DNA of 64,000 nucleotides, from assembly GCF_003917135.1 (NCBI RefSeq), contig NZ_RPDI01000003.1, positions 30,157 through 94,156 on the forward strand, written 5' to 3'. This stretch comes from Leucobacter chromiireducens. Its GTDB lineage: Bacteria > Actinomycetota > Actinomycetes > Actinomycetales > Microbacteriaceae. Every line of letters starts with the position of its first letter. Positions within the stretch are counted from its first letter, which is position 1. Positions 51,752-59,988 of this stretch are shown in pieces. Made by a program: the position numbers and the translations under genes. The notes beneath the pieces are model-generated. The model was not told the DNA's origin, did no database searches, and saw nothing but the letters and a program-made list of their open reading frames with translations.

Positions 51752-52054
51752 CTAGAGCGTGAAGTCCGTCGCCACGCGAGCCACCGCGTACCGCTTCACG
51801 ACGGCGCCAGCCGCGACGTGGTCCGGGTGCGTCGCGTACACGGCGAGACCCTCGGCGTCGTCGAAGTCGGCGACAAGCGTGAGGTCGTAATTCTCGCCGT
51901 CGAACAGCTCGTTGCGGTGCACCGCGAGCGCGCGCACCGTCGGCACGAGCTGCGGGAGGGGGGCGAGCGCCGCGGTGATCTCGGCAGCCTGCGCGTCGCG
52001 CTCGGCGCGCGTCTCGCCGTTCAGCTTCCAGGAAACAATGTGACGAAGCGTCAT
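51752..52054 (-). CDS. Dabb (stress-responsive A/B barrel) protein
   Basis: A 100-residue ferredoxin-like dimeric barrel protein. MTLRHIVSWKL at the start, LVADFDDAEGLAVYATHPDHVA in the middle and VVKRYAVARVATDF at the end form the Dabb pattern. Members range from stress proteins to small cyclases and decarboxylases. No specific role can be assigned. Confidence 0.88.
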   Translation of the reverse strand: MTLRHIVSWKLNGETRAERDAQAAEITAALAPLPQLVPTVRALAVHRNELFDGENYDLTLVADFDDAEGLAVYATHPDHVAAGAVVKRYAVARVATDFTL

Positions 52055-52144
52055 GGGTGCACGTTCTTTCTCGGGCCTCGCCCGAACGGTGGACGGCGCG
52101 AACGCCGGAAAAACATCGGGCTGATCCCGATCAGGTGATCCCGA

Positions 52145-52435
52145 TCAGCGGAGGAGGCCGCCGAGCGGGCCGCGGGCGGCCTTCTCGACCGCCGCAGTGA
52201 GCCGCGCCGCGTCGACGCGCCAGATGGCGTGCTGCTTGCCGCCGATCTGCACCACGGGGATGTGCTCGGAGTGCTTCCGCGCGAGCGCAGGATCCTGCTG
52301 GATATCGAGCTCCGCGAGGGCGGTCTCGATGCCGCGCGTCGCCAACTCTGCGCGCACGCCAGCGATGACCTCGCGCGCGTCCTCGCACAGGTGACACCCC
52401 GGCTTGCCGATCAGCGTGAGCTGCACGGTGCGCAT
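52145..52435 (-). CDS. Glutaredoxin-like protein
   Basis: A 96-residue thioredoxin-fold protein. The active site is GKPGCHLCEDAREVI (CxxC near residues 12-15). The cis-proline segment HIPVVQIGGK matches glutaredoxin-like/DUF836 proteins. It probably acts as a cytoplasmic thiol oxidoreductase. The ATG at 52435 is chosen because the fold begins immediately. It lies about 110 bases downstream of the bS22-like gene on the same strand. Confidence 0.88.
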   Translation of the reverse strand: MRTVQLTLIGKPGCHLCEDAREVIAGVRAELATRGIETALAELDIQQDPALARKHSEHIPVVQIGGKQHAIWRVDAARLTAAVEKAARGPLGGLLR

Positions 52436-52544
52436 GGCGGTCGCTCCTCTCGAACGGAAGCCGGGCCGGAGCGGCCCGGGGGAAAACAAAAGGCGCCGGA
52501 CCAGGGGCCCGACGCCAGCATCGATTGCGCTCGGGGCGCCTCGA

Positions 52545-52643
52545 CTACTTCTTGTTGCGACGCTGGTGACGCGTCTTTCGAAGCAGCTTGCGGTGCTTCT
52601 TCTTGGACATGCGCTTACGGCGCTTCTTAATAACTGAACCCAC
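52545..52643 (-). CDS. bS22-type mini ribosomal protein (AURKAIP1/COX24 family)
   Basis: A 32-residue, extremely basic peptide: GTG-started [16 protein letters not shown] followed by [15 protein letters not shown]. It is nearly the textbook sequence of the actinobacterial AURKAIP1/COX24-domain protein, identified in mycobacterial ribosomes as bS22 near the decoding centre. GAGG lies five bases before the GTG at 52643; another GTG two codons upstream is possible. A TAGAAT -10-like box lies at 52702-52697 on the minus strand. It is flanked by the glutaredoxin-like and ArsR-type genes. Confidence 0.92.
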   Translation of the reverse strand: MGSVIKKRRKRMSKKKHRKLLRKTRHQRRNKK

Positions 52644-52746
52644 GGTCACCTCACAACGTCTCTCGGGCCGCCGGATTCGTGGCCCACAAAACAGTTATTC
52701 TACTCGGCGAAACGCCGGAGCGCGAACTGAGAACGAGAAACGCCGC

Positions 52747-53226
52747 CTAATCGCGCAGTCGGAAGCGCGCGACGAGCTCCTTCACCCGGTTCTCGGCCCG
52801 CGCGGCGGCGCGCCCCATGCGCTCCGCGGCGGCGGCGGCCTCCTCGGGCAGCACCTCCTCCTCGCCGGCGTCGGTGAAGGCGTCATCGGACGCCGGCCCC
52901 GGCACGCGCTCCCCGTTCTCGGAGAGGTACTCGACCGTCACCTCGGTGTCGAAGCCGGCGGACAGGAAGGGGATCACGAAGTCCTCGATCATCTCGAGCG
53001 GCTCGGGGTTCAGCGAGTAGAAGCGGTGCTGCCCCTCCTCGCGCACGGTGACGAGCTCCGACTCACGCAGCACCTTCAGGTGCTTCGACACGGTGGGCTG
53101 GCTGATCTCCAGCTGAGCGACAATTTCCGACACGCTGATCTCAGAATCGCGCTGGAACCGCTCGAGCAGCACCTGCAGGATGTCGCGCCGGGTCGCGTCG
53201 GCAATGACCCCGAAGATATCTGGCAT
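52747..53226 (-). CDS. ArsR/SmtB-type winged-helix regulator
   Basis: A 159-residue regulator. The winged helix (residues 1-75) includes IFGVIADATRRDILQVLLERF and the recognition helix SQPTVSKHLKVLRESELVTVREEGQHRFYSL. No cysteine-based metal site (CVC) is visible, so it probably senses something other than arsenite or zinc. An acidic linker and a basic alpha-helical C-terminus (AERMGRAAARAENRVKELVARF) are unusual additions. It is divergent from the potassium uptake genes. Confidence 0.88.
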   Translation of the reverse strand: MPDIFGVIADATRRDILQVLLERFQRDSEISVSEIVAQLEISQPTVSKHLKVLRESELVTVREEGQHRFYSLNPEPLEMIEDFVIPFLSAGFDTEVTVEYLSENGERVPGPASDDAFTDAGEEEVLPEEAAAAAERMGRAAARAENRVKELVARFRLRD

Positions 53227-53283
53227 GCATCCAGGGTAGTCGTACGGGCCAGTTCTGTCCCGCATGAACCGCGCGGGGCGCAC

Positions 53284-53312
53284 TTCACCCGCGTCCGCAG
53301 CGTGTGTACGAT
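53284..53312 (+). promoter_or_regulatory. Promoter of the potassium uptake genes
   Basis: TTCACC (53284-53289) and TACGAT (53307-53312) have a 17-base spacer, upstream of the TrkH-type gene and divergent from the ArsR-type gene. The transcript would have a leader of about 55-60 bases. Confidence 0.45.
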
Positions 53313-53377
53313 GTCTAAATCGAGGCGAGAACGTGAGATCCACGAGGCTCGCACCGTCACCCGAAAGTAGGCAAACC

Positions 53378-54817
53378 GTGGGGGCACCCGCCGTGAACCA
53401 TCGCCGCGCCACCACGTTCTCGCGGCGATCCTGGCTCGGAGCGATGATCCACTCATCGCCGGCCCGGTTTGCACTGCTCGTCTTCACCGCGCTGATCCTG
53501 CTCTGGACCGCGCTGCTCTCCCTCCCGTTCGCATCGGCCGACGGGAAGGTCACGCCGCTCGCCGACGCGCTCTTCACCGCGGTCTCCGCGATCTGCGTCA
53601 CCGGCCTCTCCACCGTCGACATGTCGACGCACTGGTCGCTCTTCGGCGAGCTGCTGGTGCTCGCCGGCCTGCAGATCGGCGGCATCGGCGTGCTGACGCT
53701 CGCGAGCATCCTCGGACTCACCGTGACCAGGCGCCTCGGCCTCCGCCAGCGCCTCCTCGCCGCTGGCGACACGAACCCGATGCGCATGGGGCGCGACGTC
53801 TCGGAGAGCCAGGCCGTCGGCCTCGGCGAGATCGGCGGGCTGCTGGGGTCGGTGGCGCTCAGCGTCGTGATCATCGAGGCGGCGCTCACGGTGCTCATCA
53901 CGCCGCGCCTCATGGCTGCTGGCTACGACTTCCTGCACGCGCTGTGGAACGGCTTCTACCTCTCGGCGTCGGCGTTCACGAACACGGGGTTCGTTCCGCT
54001 GCAGGGTGGCCTCGAGCCGTTCGCCACGGACGTGTACCTGCTCAGCGTGCTCGCCATCGGCGTGTTCCTCGGCGCCATCGGGTTCCCCGTGATCTTCGCG
54101 CTCTACCGCTACGTGGTGGGTGGCGGCTGGCGCGCGCACAAGCGGCTCGGACTGCACGCGAAGCTGACGCTCACGACCACGATCATCTTCGTGATCTTCG
54201 GCTGGCTCGCGATCGCGGCGCTCGAGTGGAACAACCAGGCGACGCTCGGCGACCAGAACTTCGGGCAGACCATGTTCAGCGCCGTGTACATGTCGATCAT
54301 GACCCGCTCGGGCGGGCTCGGGATCATCGACCCGCTCGACATGAACGGCTCGACGCTGCTCGTCATCGACATGCTGATGTTCGTCGGCGGCGGCTCGGCG
54401 TCCACCGCTGGCGGCATCAAGGTGACCACGATCGCGGTGCTGTTCCTCGCGGCCTGGGCCGAGGCGCGCGGCTACAAGGACATCCAGGCGTTCGGCCGCT
54501 CGATCCCCAACGAGGTGCTGCGCGTCTCGATCTCGATCATGATCTGGGGTGCGACGATCGTGCTCGCCGCGACGGTGACGATCATGCACATCACGGGCGA
54601 GTCGCTCGACATCGTGCTCTTCGAGGTGATCTCCGCCTTCGGCACGTGCGGGCTCTCCTCGAACCTCTCAGCGGAACTCCCCGACGCGGGGAAGTACGTC
54701 CTCATCGCCACCATGTGGGCCGGCCGCGTCGGCACGGTCACGCTCGCGGCGGCCGTCGCCGCGACGAACCGCTCACGCCTGTTCCGTCTCCCCGAAGAAA
54801 GGCCGATCGTTGGTTGA
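53378..54817 (+). CDS. trkH: TrkH/KtrB family potassium channel subunit
   Basis: A 479-residue ion-transport subunit with four M1-P-M2 repeats. Selectivity-filter regions are visible as SAICVTGLSTVDMSTHWS, SASAFTNTGFVPLQG, SIMTRSGGLGIIDP and SAFGTCGLSSNLS. The gating-loop-type GGGSASTAGGIKVTTIAVLF is in the third repeat. It partners with the RCK protein encoded next; the single RCK domain suggests a Ktr-type complex. The GTG at 53378 is used, and a GTG at 53393 is an alternative. Confidence 0.93.
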   Translation: MGAPAVNHRRATTFSRRSWLGAMIHSSPARFALLVFTALILLWTALLSLPFASADGKVTPLADALFTAVSAICVTGLSTVDMSTHWSLFGELLVLAGLQIGGIGVLTLASILGLTVTRRLGLRQRLLAAGDTNPMRMGRDVSESQAVGLGEIGGLLGSVALSVVIIEAALTVLITPRLMAAGYDFLHALWNGFYLSASAFTNTGFVPLQGGLEPFATDVYLLSVLAIGVFLGAIGFPVIFALYRYVVGGGWRAHKRLGLHAKLTLTTTIIFVIFGWLAIAALEWNNQATLGDQNFGQTMFSAVYMSIMTRSGGLGIIDPLDMNGSTLLVIDMLMFVGGGSASTAGGIKVTTIAVLFLAAWAEARGYKDIQAFGRSIPNEVLRVSISIMIWGATIVLAATVTIMHITGESLDIVLFEVISAFGTCGLSSNLSAELPDAGKYVLIATMWAGRVGTVTLAAAVAATNRSRLFRLPEERPIVG

Positions 54818-55475
54818 TATTCGCAGTGATGCCCCCGTGCTGGTGATTGGCCTCGGGCGCTTCGGCGCCGCGACGGCCGGCCAGCTGGACCGCCAGGACC
54901 GCGAGGTGCTCGTCGTCGACACCGACCCGACACTCGTGCAGAAGTGGGCCGACCGCGTGACGCACGCGGTGCAGGCCGACGCGCGCTCGATGGAGGCGCT
55001 CCGCCAGATCGGCGCGGACGAGTTTCAGATCGCGGTCGTCGCCACCGGCTCGTCCATCGAGGCGAGCGTGCTCATCGCCGCGAACCTCGTCGACCTCGAG
55101 ATCCCGCAGATCTGGGCGAAGGCGATCTCCGCATCGCACGGCAAGATTCTTGAGCGCATCGGCGTGAACCACGTCATCTACCCCGAGCGCGAGGCCGGCG
55201 AGCGCGTCGCGCACCTCCTCAGCGGCGCGATGCTCGACTTCATCCAGTTCGACAACAACTACGTCATCGCGAAGATGTACCCCCCGCGCTCGATCCGGGG
55301 GCGCACGCTCACGGAGAGCGCGGTGCGCACGCGCTACCGCGTCACGGTCGTCGGGGTGAAGACGCCAGGTCAGCCGTTCACGCACGCGACGCAGGACACG
55401 CTGATCTCGCCGCACGACCTCATCATCGTGAGCGGCACGGCCTCCGACGTGGAGCGGTTCGCCACCATCGGATAA
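54810..55475 (+). CDS. trkA: TrkA/KtrA potassium uptake regulator
   Basis: A 221-residue RCK protein: an N-terminal Rossmann domain (VLVIGLGRFGAATAGQLDRQ, GxGxxG) that binds nucleotide, and a C-terminal TrkA-C domain (about residues 140-221). The length fits a single-RCK KtrA-type gating ring. The TTG start at 54810 has GAAAGG seven bases upstream and overlaps the channel gene stop, so the two subunits are coupled. Confidence 0.93.
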   Translation: MVDIRSDAPVLVIGLGRFGAATAGQLDRQDREVLVVDTDPTLVQKWADRVTHAVQADARSMEALRQIGADEFQIAVVATGSSIEASVLIAANLVDLEIPQIWAKAISASHGKILERIGVNHVIYPEREAGERVAHLLSGAMLDFIQFDNNYVIAKMYPPRSIRGRTLTESAVRTRYRVTVVGVKTPGQPFTHATQDTLISPHDLIIVSGTASDVERFATIG

Positions 55476-55544
55476 GCAGTGCGGGATCGGGATCGCGGCG
55501 CACGCAGCGCCCCGATCCCGAGCTGCTCGTTCCCGGCGCTGCGG

Positions 55545-56402
55545 CTACTGCGCCTCGAGCTCCTTCGCGCGGCGCACGTTTGCGGCGAGCGCGCGATCGA
55601 ACAGCTCGGGCCAGCCGCCCTCCTGCAGCACGAGCACCGACTGCTCGGTCGTGCCCTTCGGGCTCGTCACATTGCGGCGGAGCTGCGCGGGATCCTCGCC
55701 GCTCGCCTCGAGCAGCAGCGCGGAGCCGACGAGGGTCTGCTGCACGAGCTCGCGCGCCTGCTCCGGCGTGAAGCCGCGCCGCTCGGCCGCCGCGATCATC
55801 TCCTCAACGAAGAGGAACACGTACGCCGGGCCGGATCCCGACACGGCGCCAACATCGTTGATCTGGTCCTCGCGAACCACGAGCACCGAGCCAACGGTCT
55901 CGAACAGCGCGCGCACGAGCGCGACGTCGGCGTCGCTCGCGTTCGCGCCCCCGGCGATGCCCGTCACGCCGCGACCGATGTGCGACGGCGTGTTCGGCAT
56001 CGTGCGCACCACGGACGTTCCCGCGGGCAGCACCGCCTCGATCGCGGCGCTCGGCACGCCGGCCGCGACGCTCACCACGATCGCGCCGGGCTCGAGCGCG
56101 TCAGCGATCTCCCGCGCCGTGTCGAGGATCAGCCACGGCTTCACCGCGAGGATCACGAGACCGGCCCCGGCCACTGCCGCACGGTTCGCCTCCGGGTCCT
56201 CGGCGACCGCCCGCGCCACCACGTCGTCGGCCCCGGCGAACTGGGCCGCGCTCGCCGCGGAGTTCGTGGTCACGCGGATGGGGCGCGCAATCGCCACCTC
56301 GGGGCCGCGGAGGCCGGCAAGGATCGCACCGCCCATCGATCCAACGCCGATCATGGCGGTCTGAGGGAGTGTCTGCTGCTGGGTCGTCGTCGCTTCGCTC
56401 AC
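55545..56402 (-). CDS. proC: Pyrroline-5-carboxylate reductase
   Basis: A 285-residue enzyme for the last step of proline synthesis. The NAD(P)H loop is IGVGSMGGAILAGL. VVRTMPNTPSHIGRGVTGI and the C-terminal signature INDVGAVSGSGPAYVFLFVEEM, with RNVTSPKGTTEQSVLVL, are all present. The GTG start is at 56402. It is divergent from the CDF exporter gene. Confidence 0.96.
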   Translation of the reverse strand: MSEATTTQQQTLPQTAMIGVGSMGGAILAGLRGPEVAIARPIRVTTNSAASAAQFAGADDVVARAVAEDPEANRAAVAGAGLVILAVKPWLILDTAREIADALEPGAIVVSVAAGVPSAAIEAVLPAGTSVVRTMPNTPSHIGRGVTGIAGGANASDADVALVRALFETVGSVLVVREDQINDVGAVSGSGPAYVFLFVEEMIAAAERRGFTPEQARELVQQTLVGSALLLEASGEDPAQLRRNVTSPKGTTEQSVLVLQEGGWPELFDRALAANVRRAKELEAQ

Positions 56403-56510
56403 GCGAACAGTCTAGGGAGTGCGGCGCGCAGCGGCATATGGCGGTACGCCTGTGCTCGGCGCATAGAATGACCCAGAAGAGCTCGAACTCGTGACTGGAG
56501 GGCATCTGAC

Positions 56511-57473
56511 ATGAGCGCGTCAGGCGGCAGCAAGGCAATCATCGCGGCGTTCCTCGCCAATATGGGCATTGCGATCACGAAATTTATCGCCTGGGCGTTC
56601 TCCGGCTCGTCGTCGATGCTCGCGGAGGGCGTGCACTCGCTCGCCGACTCAGGCAACCAGCTCCTCCTCCTGCTCGGCGGCAAGCGCGCCAAGCAGCGCG
56701 CCGACAAGGAGCATCCCTTCGGCTACGGCCGGGTGCGGTACGTGTACGCCTTCGTCGTCGCCATCGTGCTGTTCTCCATCGGTGGCGTGTTCTCGGTCTA
56801 CGAGGGCATCTCGAAGATCCGCGAGCCGCACCCGCTCGACATGTGGTGGCTGCCGCTGCTCGTGCTCGCGATCGCGATCGTGCTCGAGAGCTTCTCGCTG
56901 CGCACCGCGATCCAGGAAAGCCGCCCGCTGAAGGGCAACTCGAGCTGGTTCCAGTTCATTCGCCGCTCGAAGGCGCCCGAGCTGCCCGTCGTGCTGCTCG
57001 AGGACGTCGCCGCGCTCCTCGGCCTCGTGATCGCGTTCTTCGGCGTCGGCCTCACCGTCCTCACCGGGAACGGGCTGTTCGACGGCATCGCGACGATCGC
57101 CATTGGCGTGCTGCTCGTCGCGGTCGCCGTGATCATCGGCATCGAGGTGAAGAGTCTGCTGGTCGGCGAAGGGGCGAGCGACGAGGACGTTGCGAAGATC
57201 GAGGCGGCGCTCATGAAGTCGAAGGACATCGACCGCATCATCCACATGAAGACGCTCTACCTGGGCCCCGACGAGTTCATGGTCGGCGCGAAGATCAGCC
57301 TCGACGCCGCGCGCACCATGAACGAGGTGTCGATGATCATCAATCTTGCGGAGCGCCGCGTGCGCGAGGCCGTGCCGGCCGCACGCATCATCTACATCGA
57401 GCCCGACGTGTACCTCGACCCGTCGGTGGCGCAGCCGACGACGAGCTCGATTGTGATGCTCTCGAGCGACTAA
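56511..57473 (+). CDS. Cation diffusion facilitator family transporter
   Basis: A 320-residue CDF exporter. The first helices have SMLAEGVHSLADSGNQLLLL, carrying the HxxxD metal site, and a second site is in the EDVAALLGLVIAFFGVG helix (ExxA-type variant). A cytoplasmic C-terminal domain follows. The family exports zinc, iron, manganese or cobalt; the E for H change in the second site makes the metal uncertain. A TAGAAT -10-like box is at 56464-56469. Confidence 0.9.
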   Translation: MSASGGSKAIIAAFLANMGIAITKFIAWAFSGSSSMLAEGVHSLADSGNQLLLLLGGKRAKQRADKEHPFGYGRVRYVYAFVVAIVLFSIGGVFSVYEGISKIREPHPLDMWWLPLLVLAIAIVLESFSLRTAIQESRPLKGNSSWFQFIRRSKAPELPVVLLEDVAALLGLVIAFFGVGLTVLTGNGLFDGIATIAIGVLLVAVAVIIGIEVKSLLVGEGASDEDVAKIEAALMKSKDIDRIIHMKTLYLGPDEFMVGAKISLDAARTMNEVSMIINLAERRVREAVPAARIIYIEPDVYLDPSVAQPTTSSIVMLSSD

Positions 57474-57498
57474 CGCGACTGATGCCACCACCTCAGCC

Positions 57499-57558
57499 GG
57501 AGAAATTCGGGATCTCGGGGGTTTTCACGGGAAACCCTCCGAGATTCGAGATTTCTCC
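57499..57558. repeat. Long imperfect palindrome between CDF and tadA genes
   Basis: Two 28-base arms (57499-57526 and 57531-57558) match at 22 positions around a four-base loop. The outer GGAGAAAT/ATTTCTCC is perfect. It sits between convergent genes, and its sequence is unlike the composite repeat family. Confidence 0.75.
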
Positions 57559-57639
57559 TGCGGGATCGGGATGCGCGGGCGCGCGGGCGCGGGCGCGGGG
57601 TGCGGCTCCGCGTACGCCCCGCGGATGTGGGCGCGGGTG

Positions 57640-58113
57640 TCAGCGGCGCGACGCGAAGAACGCGCGGAGCAGCGCCACCGACTCCGTCTCGCACACCCCG
57701 GCGACCACCTCGGGCACCGGGTGCGGTAGCCGGCCGTCGCGCAGCAGATCGTACTGGCTGCCCGCCGCGCCGGCCTTCTCATCCCACGCACCGAAGACGA
57801 CGCGCGGCAGGCGGGCAGCGAGGATCACACCCGCGCACATCGCGCAGGGTTCGAGCGTGACCACCAGCGTGCAGCCCGCAAGCACGCGATCCCCGAGCGC
57901 ACGCGCGGCCGCCCGGATGGCAACGACCTCGGCGTGACCCGTGGGATCAGGATCGGCTTCGCGCGTGTTGCGGCCCGTACCGAGCACCGCCCCGTCGGGC
58001 CCGAGCACCACGGCCCCGACCGGGATTTCACCGTCGGCTGCGGCCTCGCGGGCCGCAGCGAGCGCGAGTTCCATCGCGGAGCGCTCCGCGGATGATGGAG
58101 GGATGGTGGGCAC
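57640..58113 (-). CDS. tadA: tRNA adenosine deaminase
   Basis: A 157-residue cytidine-deaminase-fold enzyme. The zinc and proton-shuttle motif is DPTGHAEVVAIRAAA (HAE) and the second motif is TLEPCAMCAGVILAARLPRVVFGAWD (PCxxC). It converts the wobble adenosine of tRNA-Arg(ACG) to inosine. The GTG start is at 58113, and the gene is divergent from upp. Confidence 0.92.
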   Translation of the reverse strand: MPTIPPSSAERSAMELALAAAREAAADGEIPVGAVVLGPDGAVLGTGRNTREADPDPTGHAEVVAIRAAARALGDRVLAGCTLVVTLEPCAMCAGVILAARLPRVVFGAWDEKAGAAGSQYDLLRDGRLPHPVPEVVAGVCETESVALLRAFFASRR

Positions 58114-58130
58114 GGCAATAGAATAGGCGC

Positions 58131-58763
58131 ATGCGAGTTTTCGTTGCGGACCATCCCCTGATCACCCACAAGCTGACGGTGCTCCGCGACGCGAAAACGC
58201 CGCAGCCCACCTTCCGGCTCCTCATCGAGGAGCTCATGACGCTCCTCGCCTACGAGGCGACGCGCGAGGTGCGCGTCGAGCCACACGAGATCCAGACTCC
58301 CGTATCGCCCACCACCGGCGTGCGCCTCAGCGAGCCGCTGCCGCTCGTCGTGCCGATCCTGCGCGCCGGCCTCGGCATGCTCGAGGGCATGGTGAAGCTC
58401 GTCCCCACCGCTGAGGTCGGCTTCCTCGGCATGGTGCGCGACGAGGAGACACTGCAGCCCACCACGTACGCCGAGCGCCTCCCCGAGTCGCTCGCCGGCC
58501 GCCAGTGCTTCGTGCTCGATCCGATGCTCGCGACGGGCGGCTCGCTCGCGGGCGCGATCAAGTTCCTGTTCGACCGAGGCGCCGACGACGTGACCGCGAT
58601 CTGCGTGCTCGGCACCCCCGAGGGTGTCGAGGCGATCCGCGAGGCCGCCGGCGACCGCAAGGTCACCCTCGTGCTCGGCGCGCTTGATGAGGGCCTCGAC
58701 GAGCACGCGTACATCGTGCCCGGCCTGGGCGACGCGGGCGACCGCCTCTACGGCACGGCATAG
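58131..58763 (+). CDS. upp: Uracil phosphoribosyltransferase
   Basis: A 210-residue pyrimidine salvage enzyme making UMP from uracil and PRPP. The flexible loop and PRPP site [19 protein letters not shown], the early [19 protein letters not shown], and the uracil-binding C-terminus [17 protein letters not shown] are all present. TAGAAT (58119-58124) ends six bases before the ATG, so the mRNA is probably leaderless. Confidence 0.97.
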   Translation: MRVFVADHPLITHKLTVLRDAKTPQPTFRLLIEELMTLLAYEATREVRVEPHEIQTPVSPTTGVRLSEPLPLVVPILRAGLGMLEGMVKLVPTAEVGFLGMVRDEETLQPTTYAERLPESLAGRQCFVLDPMLATGGSLAGAIKFLFDRGADDVTAICVLGTPEGVEAIREAAGDRKVTLVLGALDEGLDEHAYIVPGLGDAGDRLYGTA

Positions 58764-58783
58764 CCACAGCCACCCACCCCTTC

Positions 58784-58834
58784 TGACGCCCCGTGACGAC
58801 CGGCCATGCCGGACCGTCACGGGGCGTCATTTTT
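58784..58834 (+). terminator. Intrinsic terminator of upp
   Basis: TGACGCCCCGTGACG (58784-58798) pairs perfectly with 58815-58829, with an inner CCGG/CCGG hairpin in the loop. A run of five T follows (58830-58834). Confidence 0.92.
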
Positions 58835-58843
58835 CGTCACGGG

Positions 58844-58873
58844 TTGACACGCAGCGCAATGCTTTGCTTAACT
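58844..58873 (+). promoter_or_regulatory. Promoter of the leader ORF and winged-helix gene
   Basis: A consensus -35 TTGACA (58844-58849) and a -10-like TTAACT (58868-58873) are separated by 18 bases. The ATG at 58881 is seven bases further on, so it should be at the 5' end of the RNA. Confidence 0.7.
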
Positions 58874-58880
58874 GTGCCTT

Positions 58881-58985
58881 ATGCATGACACCATTCGTCC
58901 CCAGTCCGCCTTCGAGGTGAACATTGGGCAAACCGGCATGATGATGGCCGGTCAGGGTGTCATGCGCTGTCGAATGTGCATGTGA
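58881..58985 (+). CDS. Leaderless 34-residue Cys/Met-rich leader ORF
   Basis: From the ATG at 58881 a 34-codon frame runs to TGA at 58983. Its end is unusual: TGMMMAGQGVMRCRMCM, with two cysteines (CxxC) and six methionines among the last 15 codons. The promoter spacing predicts a leaderless mRNA. The 173 bases between its stop and the winged-helix gene contain hairpins such as CTCCGCG/CGCGGAG (59113-59132). This resembles actinobacterial leader peptides whose translation through Cys codons controls a downstream gene. I have no homologue in mind, so coding status is inferred. Confidence 0.5.
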   Translation: MHDTIRPQSAFEVNIGQTGMMMAGQGVMRCRMCM

Positions 58986-59158
58986 ACCGCTTCTGAATCG
59001 CGTTTTCACCTGCGGCCGGCTCGATCCCGAGCAGACCGCCTCCCCTGAGCAGGACGCCGCACGGCCCACCGCTCGCCCGCACTCAGCGCCTCCGCATCGC
59101 CGCCGAGGCCAGCTCCGCGAACGACCGCGGAGTGACAGCACACAAGGACATCATCATC

Positions 59159-59851
59159 ATGAGCACCACCCAGACTCTCCGCAGCGCACGCCCCGACCTC
59201 ACCGCGGCACTCCCCCCGGTCGCGACGCCCGACCGCAACGTGCCCGAGGGCACCGAGGTGCGCGGCTTCGCACTCTACGTCGGCCTCGCTGACGACAAGA
59301 TCGCGGACGGCGATCCCCGTCTCGGCGAGATCGTCACCCAGATCAAGCGCCTGGTCGCCCAGCTCGCTCCCACCGCGGAGACGTACGCGGCGGTCGCGCT
59401 TGCCCCCGAGCAGACCGGTGGTCGCGACGTTGACGTTGTGCGCCTCGCGCTCGGCGATCCGGCGGCTCACGCGCGCCAGAAGCAGCACGAAGCCGCAGAG
59501 CAGGATCGCGCCGCGAGCGGCGTCACGCTCGACCTGTCCCGCAAGCGCGTGCTGCTCGACAACGTCCCTGCCGCGCTGACGTTCCGCGAGTTCGAGCTGC
59601 TGCAGTACCTCGTGCTCCGCGAGGGGCGCACGGTGAGCCGCGAGGAGCTCATCTCCTCGCTGTGGCAGGACGCGACCGACGAGGACACCCCGAGCGAGCG
59701 CACCATCGACGTGCACATTCGCCGCCTGCGCGTGAAGCTCGCCCAGTACCAGGACATCGTGCGCACGGTGCGCGGCACGGGCTACCGCTTCGACCGTCAC
59801 GCCGACGTGTCGATCCTCCACACGGCGACCCCGAGCCCGGACGTCTTCTAA
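59159..59851 (+). CDS. Winged-helix (OmpR-type output domain) regulator without receiver
   Basis: A 230-residue protein. The C-terminal OmpR/PhoB-type winged helix spans about residues 120-218 (ALTFREFELLQYLVLREGRTVSREELISSLW, then ERTIDVHIRRLRVKLAQ and VRTVRGTGYRFD). The N-terminal 110 residues are not a receiver domain: no phospho-acceptor aspartate pattern is visible, and the segment EVRGFALYVGLADDK is unassigned. So it is an orphan regulator with an unknown sensor. The ATG at 59159 has AAGGA ten bases upstream. Expression may be controlled by the leader ORF in front. Confidence 0.85.
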   Translation: MSTTQTLRSARPDLTAALPPVATPDRNVPEGTEVRGFALYVGLADDKIADGDPRLGEIVTQIKRLVAQLAPTAETYAAVALAPEQTGGRDVDVVRLALGDPAAHARQKQHEAAEQDRAASGVTLDLSRKRVLLDNVPAALTFREFELLQYLVLREGRTVSREELISSLWQDATDEDTPSERTIDVHIRRLRVKLAQYQDIVRTVRGTGYRFDRHADVSILHTATPSPDVF

Positions 59852-59988
59852 CCGCGGGGGCATCCAGGCGCCCCAGCGCACCAGCCCCAGCGCCCAGCGC
59901 AGCTTTTGCCAGTTCGCCACATGGCTACCGTGGATTCTGCTGCCTGCGGTACGCTCGTAGACAGTTCGTACGCACAGAGGAGATCGAC

